Positions 1 to 11,915 of a stretch of 64,000 nt of DNA are shown in pieces (within the stretch, counting starts at the first letter, position 1; every line of letters starts with the position of its first letter). Location of the stretch: NCBI GenBank assembly GCA_024305405.1, contig JAKNDB010000068.1, positions 2,412,501 through 2,476,500 on the forward strand, read 5' to 3'. The notes under the pieces were generated by a model. The model had not been told where the DNA came from, did no database searches, and saw only the letters and a program-made list of their open reading frames with translations. Made by a program: the position numbers and the translations under genes. The DNA comes from Dirofilaria immitis. Lineage: Eukaryota; Nematoda; Chromadorea; Rhabditida; Onchocercidae.

Positions 1-57
1 CATGGAACTATTGAAACTATTGTTCGGATTTTAGCAATGTTTTTTTTTTTTTTTTAG

Positions 58-3043
58 CATGGTGGCTTAACAAAACAGCGTGTCTCTCTTTGCAATTCAG
101 TGAACAATCCGAAACAAGTCGATCATATACTCGATTGCCGATTTTATCAAAGACGTCGAATTTTACAGGCTGCAAAGTGTATGATTGGTGAATTGTCAAG
201 TAAAATCGAAACTGAATGGCATATTGCCGACTTTGGTAATGTAGACAAAACTGGTATACAATTAATGGCTGATATAAAACAAGTGCGTATTCATGATTTA
301 AAATGAATGTAATATTACACTTTAATAGAGCTGCACAACGACTTTTCTTTTAAAAAACAATTATGTTTCATAAATTATTTCAGTATGTTATTATTTTTCA
401 GCTCCATGAAAATCTGATTGATTTAATTGGTTCCTTCCCAATTGTATCTACATTAATCGATTTTCTCTTCCATTGGTCTCGAACTCAAAATTCTGCAACA
501 CGATTATCTTTTGAAAAGGTTTTTTTTTGACTCTACCATATGATAGCGAATAGCAGAGTTTAAGGAACACTAATTTTTTAAATTATACTGTTCATATTAC
601 TCTTGGTAGTGCTATAAGTTCAAAAGACTAACTCTATATTTGAACTGTGCATGTCTCAAACAGAAGAAGAATCACTCCAAAAAAAGCATCTTTTAGAAGT
701 AACTAATGCTGTATTTTTTTATTTATTGCTAGCTATTTAAAATTTTTGTCATAGTTGAACTTTCTACTTCATTACATAGCATTAGTATTGTAAGCTTAGG
801 TTTGATTTTAATACAGCATCATGAATTCTTCAACACTCTTCCAGGAGAAACATGCTGTACCGGATAGTTTGGATAGCCAGCTTGATACAATAGAAGCCTC
901 TCTAATCAGTCTGAATACCAAAATGGCGGTTATCGATTCTGTGCCCAATAATGAAGTAATAATTTTTAAATAATGATAGAGTCGAGACATTTATTTCAGG
1001 GTTTTCTGGATAGTTATATTAGTGATGTTTTCTTGGTTTAATTGCTATTTTTGGATATCTCAAATCAGAATAGTTTCAGGAATCCAGAAAAGAGTACATG
1101 AAGAATGCAAGACAGACTTTTAATTCTGTTCTTGATGCATTGCTGCAGTTGACTGAAAGTCTTCTTGATGCTCAACTTTTAGGTACCTTTTAAATTATTT
1201 CTTAGAAGCATTTATGTTAAATATATTATATTGATATAATGAAATATTTGTGTTTACAGGTTTGGTTTTGGCGCTAAAAAATCTAGTGATTGTCAACTCT
1301 ATTTTCATATTCAACTAAGAAGTGATCTAGTTTTGTCTCAAGCAGTCACCATAGTAACAACTGGATTACTAGCCCTTTGGAGCAAGAATCAATAGAACTG
1401 CCGGATTGGTCGACTATTTCTCCGCTTGTCACTGTGAATGTTTTTTATTTTACAGAAACTGAGGCATAGAAAATGGTGACAAATTTTGCAAAAGTTCTTC
1501 GAAAACAGAACATCTTTTCTGTAGAAATGCTTTCTTTATTTCACAGAAATTGAAGCATAGATTTCTCTTTATGAGTATTTTTACTTTTGATTTTCAGGTA
1601 TTTTCCTTCCTGTCTTGCTATGGGGATGAGCGAGGCATGATGGAAGATGCAAAGGAATGTTGGGCATCGTTACACGATCGAGTTTTATTCAAATTTCTTC
1701 ATGCTACCTCATCCGTTGCATCGGTTTGTGTACCAACGGTCAGTGGCGATCGCTCAAAACTTATCGTGCAAGTGCCATTGCCACACAATGTATACCAGGT
1801 CTCTTTTTAATCAAAAAAAACCTACATTTTTGTGCATATTTTTATATACGAATTTTTATAATTTAGATAAATCGGAATTTCAAGAGGCTTATCAATAATA
1901 TATAATAATCATTCAGAATTTATCGGAACCTCTTCGATCAGGCTGTACATTTAGCGTGTATGCAGTGTTCTGGAATCTGGGCATCAACCATGAAGCCACA
2001 TTTGCTCAGTCAATCGCTGGCGATAGCACGCTGGAGCAGTCCATAAATTTGGTTGCTGTTAAAGCGTTAGCTTCTTATGCTTCAGCTGTGAAGGATATAT
2101 CGAACACTACTGGGGAGCTTATTGCTGAACTTACTACTACCGTAAAAATTCTTCTTTATTTGATTTCTGTCTATGAGTACATTTTATTACTTTTTTTCTA
2201 CCCGCGAGTACATTTTAAGGTCATGCTACTAGTTTTCTTCGCATTTGTGACTTCAATATTCATCGTAGGTAGAAGCAAATCCGACCAACAAGAATATATC
2301 GATTTTCCGACTAGTGATGGCTACGAACGTTGCGCTACATGGGATCTCAGTACTCTGCTGCAAAAGTGGAAAGGATCGTACTTCGATGGCCATTACTTAC
2401 GAAGAAGGAAGAATTATACGAGAGAACTGTGGAGTTACTGCTGAACAAGTAATTATATTCATTATCATCTATTTTGAAGGGTATTAATGCAAATTTTATT
2501 TCGTTCTTTTGTAAGCCCACTGCTACAAAATCTGATCTGAACGTTGTGTAGTCTGGCAATAGTAATGTTTGAATAATATCGAAATAAATTGGAATTTGTA
2601 TTTTCATGTTTTATTTAGTCCAGAAAACCGGCCCGTTTAGACTTTCATAAATCAAACGAGGATACTTTGAACTACCAAATCTTTAAATGATTGTTAGATA
2701 GCTAAATGGAACAATTTTTATGGCTTACTCTTCAGTTGTTTTAAAAGAGTTTATGTTCTCGTGCCCTATTTCCTACTAGTAAAGATTTTGCTGGTATCAT
2801 TAGTTTAATATTTTATAGCTACATTGCTCATATTAATTGGATCGTTTTTTCATATATATAACTTATTTTATTTTTCAGACTGGCGAAATGATTGTTTGTC
2901 TGCGTCGAGAGGGTGTACGACGTGAAAATTGTCGTAAAAATATTGGAAAGGCATTGTATTCGTTTTCACCTTTCCAGATAAATTTCATTCCCAAAGAGTT
3001 CCGACCTCCCTCAGGAACTTTTGCACAAGGAATTGCCAGCTGA
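58..3043 (+). CDS. Inositol polyphosphate 4-phosphatase (INPP4 family), C-terminal part
   Basis: Removes the 4-phosphate of phosphatidylinositol 3,4-bisphosphate, a step in PI3K signal termination on plasma and endosomal membranes. Exons read as 58-282, 402-518, 845-955, 1080-1182, 1260-1433, 1598-1798, 1917-2141, 2269-2448 and 2879-3043; the 5' end, including any C2 domain, lies outside the window. The dual-specificity phosphatase signature CKSGKDRTSM is encoded near 2359-2388, with catalytic Cys at 2359-2361 and Arg at 2377-2379, which is the CX5R loop typical of INPP4. The last exon has the family's RREGVRRENCRKNIG motif followed by RPPSGTFA and a TGA stop. Exons from 1598 onward join in phase. 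Exon 1260-1433 needs two frame changes, near the A-run 1276-1281 and near 1370-1380, most simply one missing base each. Family assignment is secure; whether it is the A or B type cannot be said. Confidence 0.9.
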
Positions 3044-3085
3044 TTCATCACTTTTTTATTTTTTACATTTACTTGTATATTCTTT

Positions 3086-3086
3086 A

Positions 3087-3141
<55 letters not shown>
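3086..3141. repeat. ATT trinucleotide microsatellite
   Basis: About 18 uninterrupted ATT units in the 3' untranslated region just after the phosphatase stop codon. It creates a spurious poly-Asn reading on the minus strand. Confidence 0.95.
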
Positions 3142-3209
3142 TCGAATACATATCATTCTCATATCTCATAGAAATATCTTGGTTGGGAAGCAGTTTTTAA
3201 GAATTCCCA

Positions 3210-3215
3210 AATAAA
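3210..3215 (+). terminator. Candidate poly(A) signal of the 4-phosphatase gene
   Basis: AATAAA lies 167 bases after the stop codon and beyond the ATT repeat. It is the first canonical hexamer downstream; another AATAAA near 3630 is a possible alternative. Cleavage cannot be seen from sequence. Confidence 0.4.
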
Positions 3216-5099
3216 TTTTTAAATTTTTCCTTCACATTTATCATGTTATTATACGCACATTAACCTTCGTTGTTAAATTTTGGGTGCTATGTAATATTTA
3301 TATATATCTGAAATTCTGTATGATAAAATAGGATGGCATAATTCCAAAAATAAGCCGGAATACTTCATTGACATTCAACTTCATATTCGTGATGTCATGA
3401 TTATCGTAATGGTTTATGAGCGATATTATGTTCTATTATCCCTCTCTTTAATTCATCCTATTGTATGAATATATGAATTTGAGTTATATTTATCATTAGG
3501 ATATTTTTGGAATTACGTGCTATCGGGTTATCTATTAATGCTTTAATTTTTATACTGTGATCACTGTGGCAGCTTTTCACTTTGTTTTTATTCATTGTAA
3601 TTTTGTTTTGTTGGACCTTAACGGAGGTCAATAAAGATATCCGTTTAATTTAGTCAGTACTTTGAATATAAAAATATTTCACATCATAAAATTATGACTA
3701 CACGTCTAAAGCAAATAAAGGACTTGAGTTAAATCAAGCAAATTATAAATTAAATTGATAATTACCGAGTTGTTGTGACAGCTATGACCGTTAAAGTGTA
3801 TCTTCGAGGCATGCATTAGTTGTTTGAATGATTTGTCAAAACGATGTAGAATATTTTGCATCATTACTTCTAAAGTCTCATATCACAACCCTGATTTTTA
3901 CGGTAGGAAAGAAGGGTTGGAAGCACTCCTGGTTAGCGAGAGAATTGACGATTACCAATCGGATCTAGGATTCGAAACCTGTTTTTATTGAATTTAGAAA
4001 ATTACAAAGGTTGATGTTTTTTTGATGTTTTTCTAATTGTCTTCTTTGTCCTTGTAAAATACTAATTAGCTACAATAGGATAGATGGAAAAAGTTGATAA
4101 CCTAATCAAATATACGAGAAGTGAAAGGTCAAACATCTGCATTGAAGACATTTCAATACTACCATAGTTTTTGGAATCAAATAATCTGATAGAATTGTTT
4201 CCGGTAGCTTCATGAGTACTTATATCATTTGTACGAGAAAATTAACTTTATTTGATAATCTCTTTTTTATTCATCTATATCACTTCTTCAATAAAATTTC
4301 AAAAATAACAAAACTTGACTTAGAATCCAAAAGTGATTCTGAATAATCTTTAAACTTGCATGTAATTCTTTATAAAAAGATTTGAAATAGACTACGATAT
4401 TGATAAATATTTATTTTTAATACATATTCATTCCTATTCTTCGTTTCTTCTGATTCCTCCTGAACATAACGCCTTTTTTTTTGATATTTTCATGACAATC
4501 CTTTTTATCTTTTAAGAATTTTGTTAAAATCCTTCATAAATTTTTGAATATCATTCGATAAAGAACCATTCCCGAAATTAAGTTTCAGTTAAATCAGCCT
4601 CCGTAGTTTTTCCTTTTAAATTCTTCGAGACTTATTGATTTTTTAGCTTTGTAACTATCTATCGTATTTGATCCTTCTAGCTCTTTTGAAACTAATATTT
4701 GATTATCATGAAGTTTTCATATGTAATTAATTACATCAATATACAACTAAATACATTTTTTCAGCTTTGCCGAAAATCAAATTAAAATATTATTACCTAT
4801 AATATTATTTATATAAAATTAATAGCATCATTGTTTGCGAATTTTGATTTGATATCTGAAATCAATTCATGATCATTTTGTCCTAATATTCGAAATACGA
4901 TATGTGAACTGAGTGAGATTGTCATAAAACAAAAATTGGAGAAATTAATTTATTAGTTAAGATTTAATTAAAAATAATTAAAAATTTTTGAAAGAAAAAA
5001 TAGCGAACTATATTTCTGATATGCAGATTTTCAAAAATATATAATTAATATTAAATAATGTTAAACATAAAATATCATTCTAATATCATCCGATCAATT
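3216..5099. other. Intergenic, no gene seen
   Basis: AT-rich spacer between two convergent genes. A slightly GC-richer patch at 3780-3990 carries weak matches to Pol III A and B boxes, but no foldable tRNA. No open frame with splice signals was found. Confidence 0.5.
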
Positions 5100-8004
5100 T
5101 CATTTACGTTCATCTTTAAATGGATCTTCTGGATGATTGATCATGCTGAAAGACAAATAAATCAATTAGAATTTTTTATTAAAGATTTCCAAAATGATTT
5201 ATTAACAAAAATTTCCTGCTAATTTATTTCCAAAAATTTTATGAGCTTTTTTAGAATCTAAATTAATCATAAAAAAATAATTGGGGAAAAAAAACTTACT
5301 AATCGAACAAGAAAAGACGTTGACGATGCTTAATGTTGTTTAATTCTTCCATGTCACTTTCGGTAAGTTTGAAGTCAAATATCTGATGAAAGAAAAAATT
5401 ATTTCTTCTCGTGAATCACACTTTAATTTTTATTTATAATTTCGAAATGTTAATTTGTGTTTTAATTGCTAACTACTATTCTTTGCTTTTAATCGTATAA
5501 AATTATCATTAAAAAATTATATCAAAATATACATTAAAATTCTCCTTGATTCGATCTTCCTTAACACTCTTTGGAATTACAGCAATATCACGCTCAATCA
5601 GATATCGTAGACATATTTGCGCCGGTGTTTTTCCATATTTTTTGGAAAGTTTTTTACTATTTCATCCTCTAAAACTGGTTTTGCTTCTGGCCATTGCATC
5701 TTTCTAAAAAATAAAAAAATTTAAATAAAAGTAAAAATGAACAAATTAATAGAACCAAGAATAAATCAAATAAATGCTGTAAAGTTTAAAGAAAATTTTA
5801 AAATTTCAATTTACCCTCTGTTTGGTACTTCCCAATTAACTCGTCCAGGTGATCCAAGTGATGCATATGAAGTTAATGAGATATCGTACTTTTGCATACT
5901 TCATGTAACTCAAATTGTGGTAAATACAGATGACATTCTACCTAAAATTATATTGCGTCTAAAAATACTATAAGCCCAGTATTGAATTTATGGATGTAAT
6001 AAATAAACATCTATTATATAATGAGTAAGCATCAATCAGAAGGAGGGTTAGTATTGCACGATCGCAACAACCAGTTCACCGCTTAGAGAAATTCTCAGCG
6101 AAGATCGCAAGAGCAGTTTCAACTGGACGATAGCATAAAGGTAAACCAAACGATCAGTCTACTAAGATAATATTTTCGGATAATGATCAATGCATGATGA
6201 ATAAATTCTCCGCCAGTCAATCAATCTTTATCATGTCTGTAGCAAATCAACCACCGAGAAACTTTCATGAAAAGTAAACAATTTCAATCACAGATACTGT
6301 ATCAAATTTTAACCTGAACATTATGAATTTTTATAGAAGCTGACTGTTGTACTCTTTCAATTTGATTGATACTAAAATTAGAAACACCAATTGCTTTCGT
6401 CAAACCTTTTCTATATACACCTTCCATACCCTAAAAAAACAAAACAAAACAAAAAAACGAAGTTTTTATCAAATTTGAATTATCATAATTTAATTTTTCT
6501 GATTCTGAATGTTCATTTTGAATTCATAAAATTGATAGAATTAACAGGATAATAAATAAAATGAAAAAATAATAAATAACAAATTAAACTAACCGTCCAT
6601 AGTTCTTCCAACGAATCTGTCGTATCCGGATTTTTCATTTCATACTAAAAAAAAAAAAAGAAAGAAAAAATTTTTATGAAAATAAGCAAAAATTGAAAAA
6701 TTTTCTAAAATGTCAAATTAATTGAATCAATTTCTGATTGCTTACATTTGAACAATAATTTTAGAAAATTTTAAAAATGTAAAATTTTACAATCAAAAAC
6801 TAACATCAAAAGATGTTGGCATATGAATGAGATATAAATCAACATAGCTTGTTCGCAATTTTGTTAATGATTCGCGTAATTGTTCTTCGACTTCTTTCGC
6901 ACGATTATGTGTACACCATAACTTTATAAATTTCATTATTTGTTCGAATAAATTATATCTTATCATATTTATTTTTGCATATCAATTTACTTTGATATTG
7001 ATATGCAATGTTAAAATGAAAGAAAATTTTGAAAATAAAAAATTTGATGTATGCGAAAGAAACTATGATCAAAAAATTGCTAAAGTTAAAAATAAAAAAT
7101 TTCATCATATATTATTTATTTTGATGAAAATTTATTATTGTTACTATTGATGGTTCAATTTCTCTTTTTTTTTTTCGCAAATTCTCTGCTCAATCAATTC
7201 ATGAAATTTGAATTTTTTTCTAACTAAGAAGAAAGAAAAAACAATAAAAATGATAATGAATTGAGTTCTCTGAAAACGGTGAAATGATAATTCATTTATG
7301 AAAACAAAAAATGATTTCTAAAAGCGATAACAAATCAGTATGATTCTTCTATGAAAATAAAAAGTGATGTAATTTTCGTAATTTTCTATGCTTAAGATTA
7401 CGACATTATCATAAATATATGTTGATTATTTGTTTAATATTTGTTCCTAAATTTCATATAATTTAGAAAAGCATTAGGATTGAGCATTTATTAGTGATGA
7501 GGCAGAATTGATGTATTATTTCATTTTAAACATACCTTTGTAGTAATGAAAACATCTTCTCTTTCAATTTACCCGGTTTGATAAATTCTTCGTCTAGAAC
7601 TTTACCTAGTTCTTGCTCATTGAAATAACAAGCAGCTGTATCAATTAACCGATATCCATGGCTGAGCGCACAACGAACCGAATCAGCTGCTTCACCAGGT
7701 TTAGACTAAAACTTGCTTCTTTTAGCCCTCACCAATAATTTTCTGATTTAAAATTTTCCTTTAAAAAGTTGAGTTGGATGAAATTGAATTATCAGTGTCA
7801 TCGTAGAAAATCATAGAATTGATCCGAAAGGCAAATTTGTTTATCGTTTATCTGCTCGTATTTTTCATGATCACAGAAAACATTTCAAAACAAATAATTA
7901 AAAGATAATGCTATCAAAAGGGAAATATTACGAACCAACCACATTCCCAAACCAAAGATTGGCATTTTTCTGCCGGTAGAAAGACGAATTGTTGGAACTG
8001 CCAT
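5100..8004 (-). CDS. Aldo-keto reductase
   Basis: NADPH-dependent oxidoreductase of the AKR superfamily, acting on aldehydes and ketones in the cytosol; the substrate is unknown. Nine exons on the minus strand: 8004-7936, 7705-7536, 6921-6805, 6644-6594, 6430-6314, 5941-5815, 5703-5533, 5382-5300 and 5145-5100, for about 317 residues, the usual AKR length. The full catalytic tetrad is present: Asp45 and Tyr50 (in [11 protein letters not shown]), Lys80 (ITTKLW) and His113 (LYLIHMP). The GVSNF motif and the cofactor-binding IPKSV stretch are also present. The start is [20 protein letters not shown], with a trans-splice acceptor 14 bases upstream. Three exons (7705-7536, 5941-5815, 5703-5533) are each one base short, the last two at A-runs; restoring one base in each makes all phases agree. 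It could be a recent pseudogene, but the same defect in neighbouring genes argues for sequence error. Confidence 0.9.
6020..6268. repeat. Diverged interspersed LTR-like repeat, copy A
   Basis: GC-richer block of about 250 bp in an aldo-keto reductase intron. It starts TGAGTAAG and ends AACTTTCA (a TG...CA pattern), with an internal ATAAA followed by a CAGTCAATCA-type motif. It aligns over its length with 10740-11010, sharing short blocks such as TTTCGGATAAT/TTCCGGATAAT and GAATAAA. It could be a solo LTR; no clear target-site duplication is seen. Confidence 0.55.
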
Positions 8005-8018
8005 ATTTATTAATTTAT

Positions 8019-8020
8019 CT
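8019..8020 (-). other. Trans-splice-type acceptor for the aldo-keto reductase
   Basis: On the minus strand GTTTCTTTAG precedes ATAAATTAATAAATATG, so an acceptor AG lies 14 bases before the start codon with no matching upstream exon seen. This is the usual layout for spliced-leader addition in nematodes. Confidence 0.5.
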
Positions 8021-8690
8021 AAAGAAACAGTTTCTTCACTGTTGCTGGAATAAATGAATGAGAAATTATCAAATTCATAGCGATTACCATTATAGATCAA
8101 ATAGTAATATTCATTTTCAACTTATCAACATAAAATATAAGATTTTGAAAGCATAAAAATTCAAATTATCAGCGATATTTCTTAACTTAAAAGCAATAAT
8201 TACTTTAATAAAAATATAATTGCATAAGTAATATTGTATTACTAATTTAATTTAGCAGAAGAATATATCATTTTCAGATTACCATTATCTAAGTACAGAT
8301 AATTGTTTTTGATGAAATTAATGTCAGCATAAATTTAAACGATACATGGATCTAGAAGAGTTAACCCAAGATCTGGAAGAGCAGAATTAATGAACTCTCT
8401 ATCATTAAAATGTTAAAATTGAGAGATTGTTACAATGTTAAATAAAAATTGTTTACTGATTTTAAAATTTTATAAAAACTGGTTGTTTGAAACGCGTGCA
8501 CACATTCTATTTAAATGTGCACACATTCTATTTAAATTCATATATCTTTCTCAAAATTTATACTTATTCTTAATAGCTGACTAATTCTGTTAATGACTAT
8601 CTAACGATTTAATATAACACAGCTCCCTAAATTGGCATATATATAGGTCATAAGAGCGAACTTGCTGATTTATCGCTCAACTTTCCACAG

Positions 8691-8801
8691 ATCAAAAACA
8701 AAGATTGCAACTACTCTAGCGATGATAATACGACGATGCTATTGTTTGATGACGATTACTGCTCTCGATGCAGCAAGCAAAAATGTCTACTAGAAATTTG
8801 A
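8691..8801 (+). CDS. Possible terminal exon, acidic Cys-containing peptide
   Basis: Following the acceptor TTTCCACAG, an open frame of 36 codons ends in TGA. The peptide has an acidic run with MLLFDDDYCSRCSKQKCLL, four cysteines in all after position 5, and base composition richer in GC than its surroundings. No upstream exon or start codon was found and no family is recognised. It may equally be chance; an open frame this short is weak evidence. Confidence 0.2.
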   Translation: MKNKDCNYSSDDNTTMLLFDDDYCSRCSKQKCLLEI

Positions 8802-9443
8802 ATTAACCTGATCATCTTTTCTTGAGCGCTTCATTCTAATTTTACAAATTTTATTGAATTAAGACGTAAAAAATTATATGTGAAAGTATAAGAAGCTTGC
8901 CAACATTATATAAATTTAACTAAAATTAATGCTTGCATTTATAGTAAACTAATCTAATGAGAGAATCAAATGATAAATTTCTAATTGAAATCAACATGAT
9001 AGAAAAATTTAATTGCGTCTAATTCTGCAATTATTTGATGAAAAAGTTGCTGAACAAAGCTTACTTCTGCAAAACAAATAGTTTGGGATTGTTGCACAAG
9101 ATTTCATGCTTGCTACTAAAATTAAGTGAAATTTCGAACACGTCAGAATAATTTATCCTTTAATCCTGCCTTAGTTCATTTCATGTTATAAAAACTTTAT
9201 AAGTACGCAATAGAATGATAAAAATGATTTCTTAAATTCAGTGATAAAATGATTTTCTAAATTCATCGATATTTCTTACTTATATATTTATATATATTTT
9301 AAGTCCTAATTAAATTTTCAGCATAGGGCAAGTTCAATAAAATATTTTTTTCGAAATAGAATCTTTGCTAGATTATAAAATTCTTGAAGGCAAAATATGA
9401 AGAAAAAGTGCAGATTCAAAAATTTTAAAGCAAGCAAGATTTA

Positions 9444-9647
9444 TCAAATTTGATCGTACTGTTTCCTTTGAATGAATTTCAAACAATTTTTATTGACCGA
9501 TTTGGGTGTATGATATTTGGGTTTTCGTTGACGATACTTGGCTTCATATTGCTGTTTCAAATTCTTCCCATTTTCTTGGGAAGTTTTATGAGTTTTTCCT
9601 TTGATGGTTGTTGCGCACGCTCTAATCAAACTCATGATACCAAACAT
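9444..9647 (-). CDS. Hypothetical basic ORF of 67 codons
   Basis: Open frame rich in Lys, Gln and Arg, including KYRQRKPKYHTPKSVN, that extends without stop about five codons upstream of the first ATG. It could be a 3' exon of an unrecognised gene. No clear partner exon, trans-splice site or family match is seen. Open frames of this size are expected by chance in 64 kb of AT-rich DNA, so confidence is low. Confidence 0.2.
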   Translation of the reverse strand: MFGIMSLIRACATTIKGKTHKTSQENGKNLKQQYEAKYRQRKPKYHTPKSVNKNCLKFIQRKQYDQI

Positions 9648-10739
9648 CCTCCATGGCAGTTGTTAAGCAAAACTTTTTATGGCTTTTTCCTTCTTTTATT
9701 TTTCTATTCTGTTCAATCACATTATCGTATAAGACAAAAGAAAAATAATGCGGTCATTGCAGACAATATTTGAGAAAACAGATCATTCATATTTCATTTA
9801 ATCGAACGTTTCTAATTTGAATTTTTAGTTTGGTGAAGAATGTCCTCAAAAGTACATTGGAACTTCAATTCTTGTTTAAATAATTACTTAATCACATGTA
9901 TATTCTCTATTTTGGTAGTAAAAAAATTTTGTTTTTTAACATCGAAAATTTTAGATTCAATGTCCTTCATACTTCGAATAAAACGTTAATTTAAATGAAG
10001 TTAAAGGACAAATGCAGAGAAAAATAATGTTCTTATTTAGAAATTAAAAAAAAACAACTTTGATGAGGAATTAAATTCCCAATTTGAATTCGTGATTCTA
10101 AGACCATTTATTCTTTGGTTTAATCACCAAAGATATTAGCTTAGATTTGATCTTAAACTTAATTTGCTTACGAAATATCCTGACATTTATGCAGAATTGT
10201 CTAAAAAACAACTTCATTGTTACCTTTTATTTATAGGAAGGGATTGTAATTTATATATTGTAGCACTACAATATAGAGTACTATTGTTTAATTTTAGTTT
10301 CAATATCTTTTATACTCCCATTCTTTGGTGAGAAAGTTGCAAAAGAATTATATTATTCTTGTCTGGTAGTTAATTTTGCTCTAAAGTCTATGTGCATGCT
10401 GCAATTTTGGAAATGGTTTAAGAAATTTCAATATCAAGTACGAGGAAACAGAATGGTAGGAATATTGAATGGTAAGAAAGGAACAGCTTATGCGGAATAA
10501 TCAAAATATTTTATAGCAATGTAATATGAGGAAATAATCAAAGAATCTTCGTACTGTAGAAATATCTTGATATAAATAAGTTTATAAATCATAATTAACA
10601 TATTGTAAATTATTTTTTATTAGAGTGATATGAAATAAGCTTATAAATTCTATAAATTAGAATCTTGTAAATTTTGTTAAAATTGGCATATAATGATAAA
10701 CTTATTATAAACTATATAAAAATTAAAATCATCCGAATC

Positions 10740-11010
10740 ATAACTATCAGAACGAATGGTCAGTAGAGGTAGTATGATTAGAATAATCAGACAATCAGTA
10801 CGACCAGATCGCATAGAACGTTCAAAGAGATTCTCACTGAAGATTTCAAGAATAATTTCTTCGATTTAGAACAAGGAAACTAACCTAACGATTGATTCTA
10901 TTTGAATATTTCCGGATAATTATCTGCCTTATAATATATATGAAGAATAAACCTTTCGTCAATCACTCTTATCGCTGCTAATTTTCTGGCCAAACATCGA
11001 AAAATTTTCA
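10740..11010. repeat. Diverged interspersed LTR-like repeat, copy B
   Basis: Second copy of the repeat at 6020-6268, in the same orientation. Matching landmarks in the same order are AGAGATTCTCACTGAAGAT, the ACCTAACGAT / CCGGATAAT blocks, GAAGAATAAA, a GTCAATCA motif and a terminal ATTTTCA. Many substitutions and small indels separate the copies, so the family is old. Confidence 0.55.
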
Positions 11011-11575
11011 GAGCAGAATGGTCATTTCTTCTTAGCTTCTACGTTTTTTTGTTGCTTCAACCTATTATACCTTATCAATACTAGACGTTTACTTATCATC
11101 ATTAAAATGTCGACCGAATTATCATTACTAATAATGGATGTAGAAAATTAAAAGAAGAAATTTCCACTATCCCTTCCTAAATTATCAAAGGATTATTAAA
11201 ACCGATAAAGAATTTTCAGAAAGTTAGAAATTATGAAAAAGCATCACTGTCGAAGGAATAAAAAGACTTTATCGTCGAAAAAAGTACATATAAATATGAT
11301 GATCAGAAATCCGAGAATAAAACGAAAACAGAAATGAATATATTTTTATTATTTAAAATTGTTTCAAGCTATATTATGAAAAATGATAAAAACCACACAT
11401 TCAGGTCCGACGAAGTACAATTAAGGACAAGAAAATGACGACATCGATCTTTTATTAAAATTTCGTGATCTATTTTTCTCAATGCGACCAATCAAGGTAA
11501 CGTAAGGAAAACTGGCAATATTAGCCTAACAGTTCAGTTCTCATGCAAAATACATCAATCTTTTTCATTTGTTGC

Positions 11576-11915
11576 AGCTTCTTAGCCGCAACAATGACAA
11601 CATGTATTTTGAGAGTTGGAATTACCGCTGATGCTGGCACTAGTCTTATCCTTTCATAGATTCTCCTTAATGGGTTAAATTATATCCACTCTGATAACCA
11701 GCCGTCCTCAACCTCTTCATCCTGAGAATGAGTAATTTGCGAACTCGTTGTCTTCCTCGAGTATGGTAGCCGTTTCTCAGGATTTCTCAAACCCCTCTCT
11801 GAATTTGAATTCTTATTCTCCATTGCCCGTTACAACTGTAACAGGCAGATGAACCTATCATTGGAATTTGATATGACAGATAGATTCTTGATAGGTATTT
11901 ACAAGGTTCGATACA
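11576..11915 (-). pseudogene. Decayed 18S rRNA gene fragment
   Basis: Read on the minus strand, this segment follows the 5' half of eukaryotic small-subunit rRNA. In order it shows the CTATCAACTTTCGATGGTAG region (here degraded), GTAACGGG, GAGAATAAG, GAGAGGG, GAAACGGCTACCA, GCAAATTAC, ATAATTTAACCC, GGAGAATCTATGA, GTGCCAGCA and GCGGTAATTCCA, ending near AAGAAGCT. About 35 bases of the helix after GAGGT are missing, and many conserved positions have changed, mostly C to T or G to A. Conserved-core changes and truncation mean it cannot be functional. A 47-codon open frame inside it (11680-11823) is an accident of the rRNA sequence. It starts where the next helix region of true 18S rRNA would be lost, so it is a fragment rather than a full unit. 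Confidence 0.85.

Noticed and set aside
3900..3990. tRNA or tRNA-derived SINE (A-box-like TGGTTAGCGAG, B-box-like GATTCGAAACC, then a T-run)
   Set aside because: The T-arm cannot form a five-pair stem and no acceptor stem is found on either strand.
5100..8004. Aldo-keto reductase as a pseudogene
   Set aside because: The catalytic tetrad, splice sites and length are intact, and the three one-base losses match the same error pattern in unrelated neighbouring genes. Not finally excluded without independent reads.
11680..11823. A clean 47-codon minus-strand ORF with a trans-splice-like acceptor
   Set aside because: The sequence aligns with conserved blocks of 18S rRNA, so the frame is accidental.
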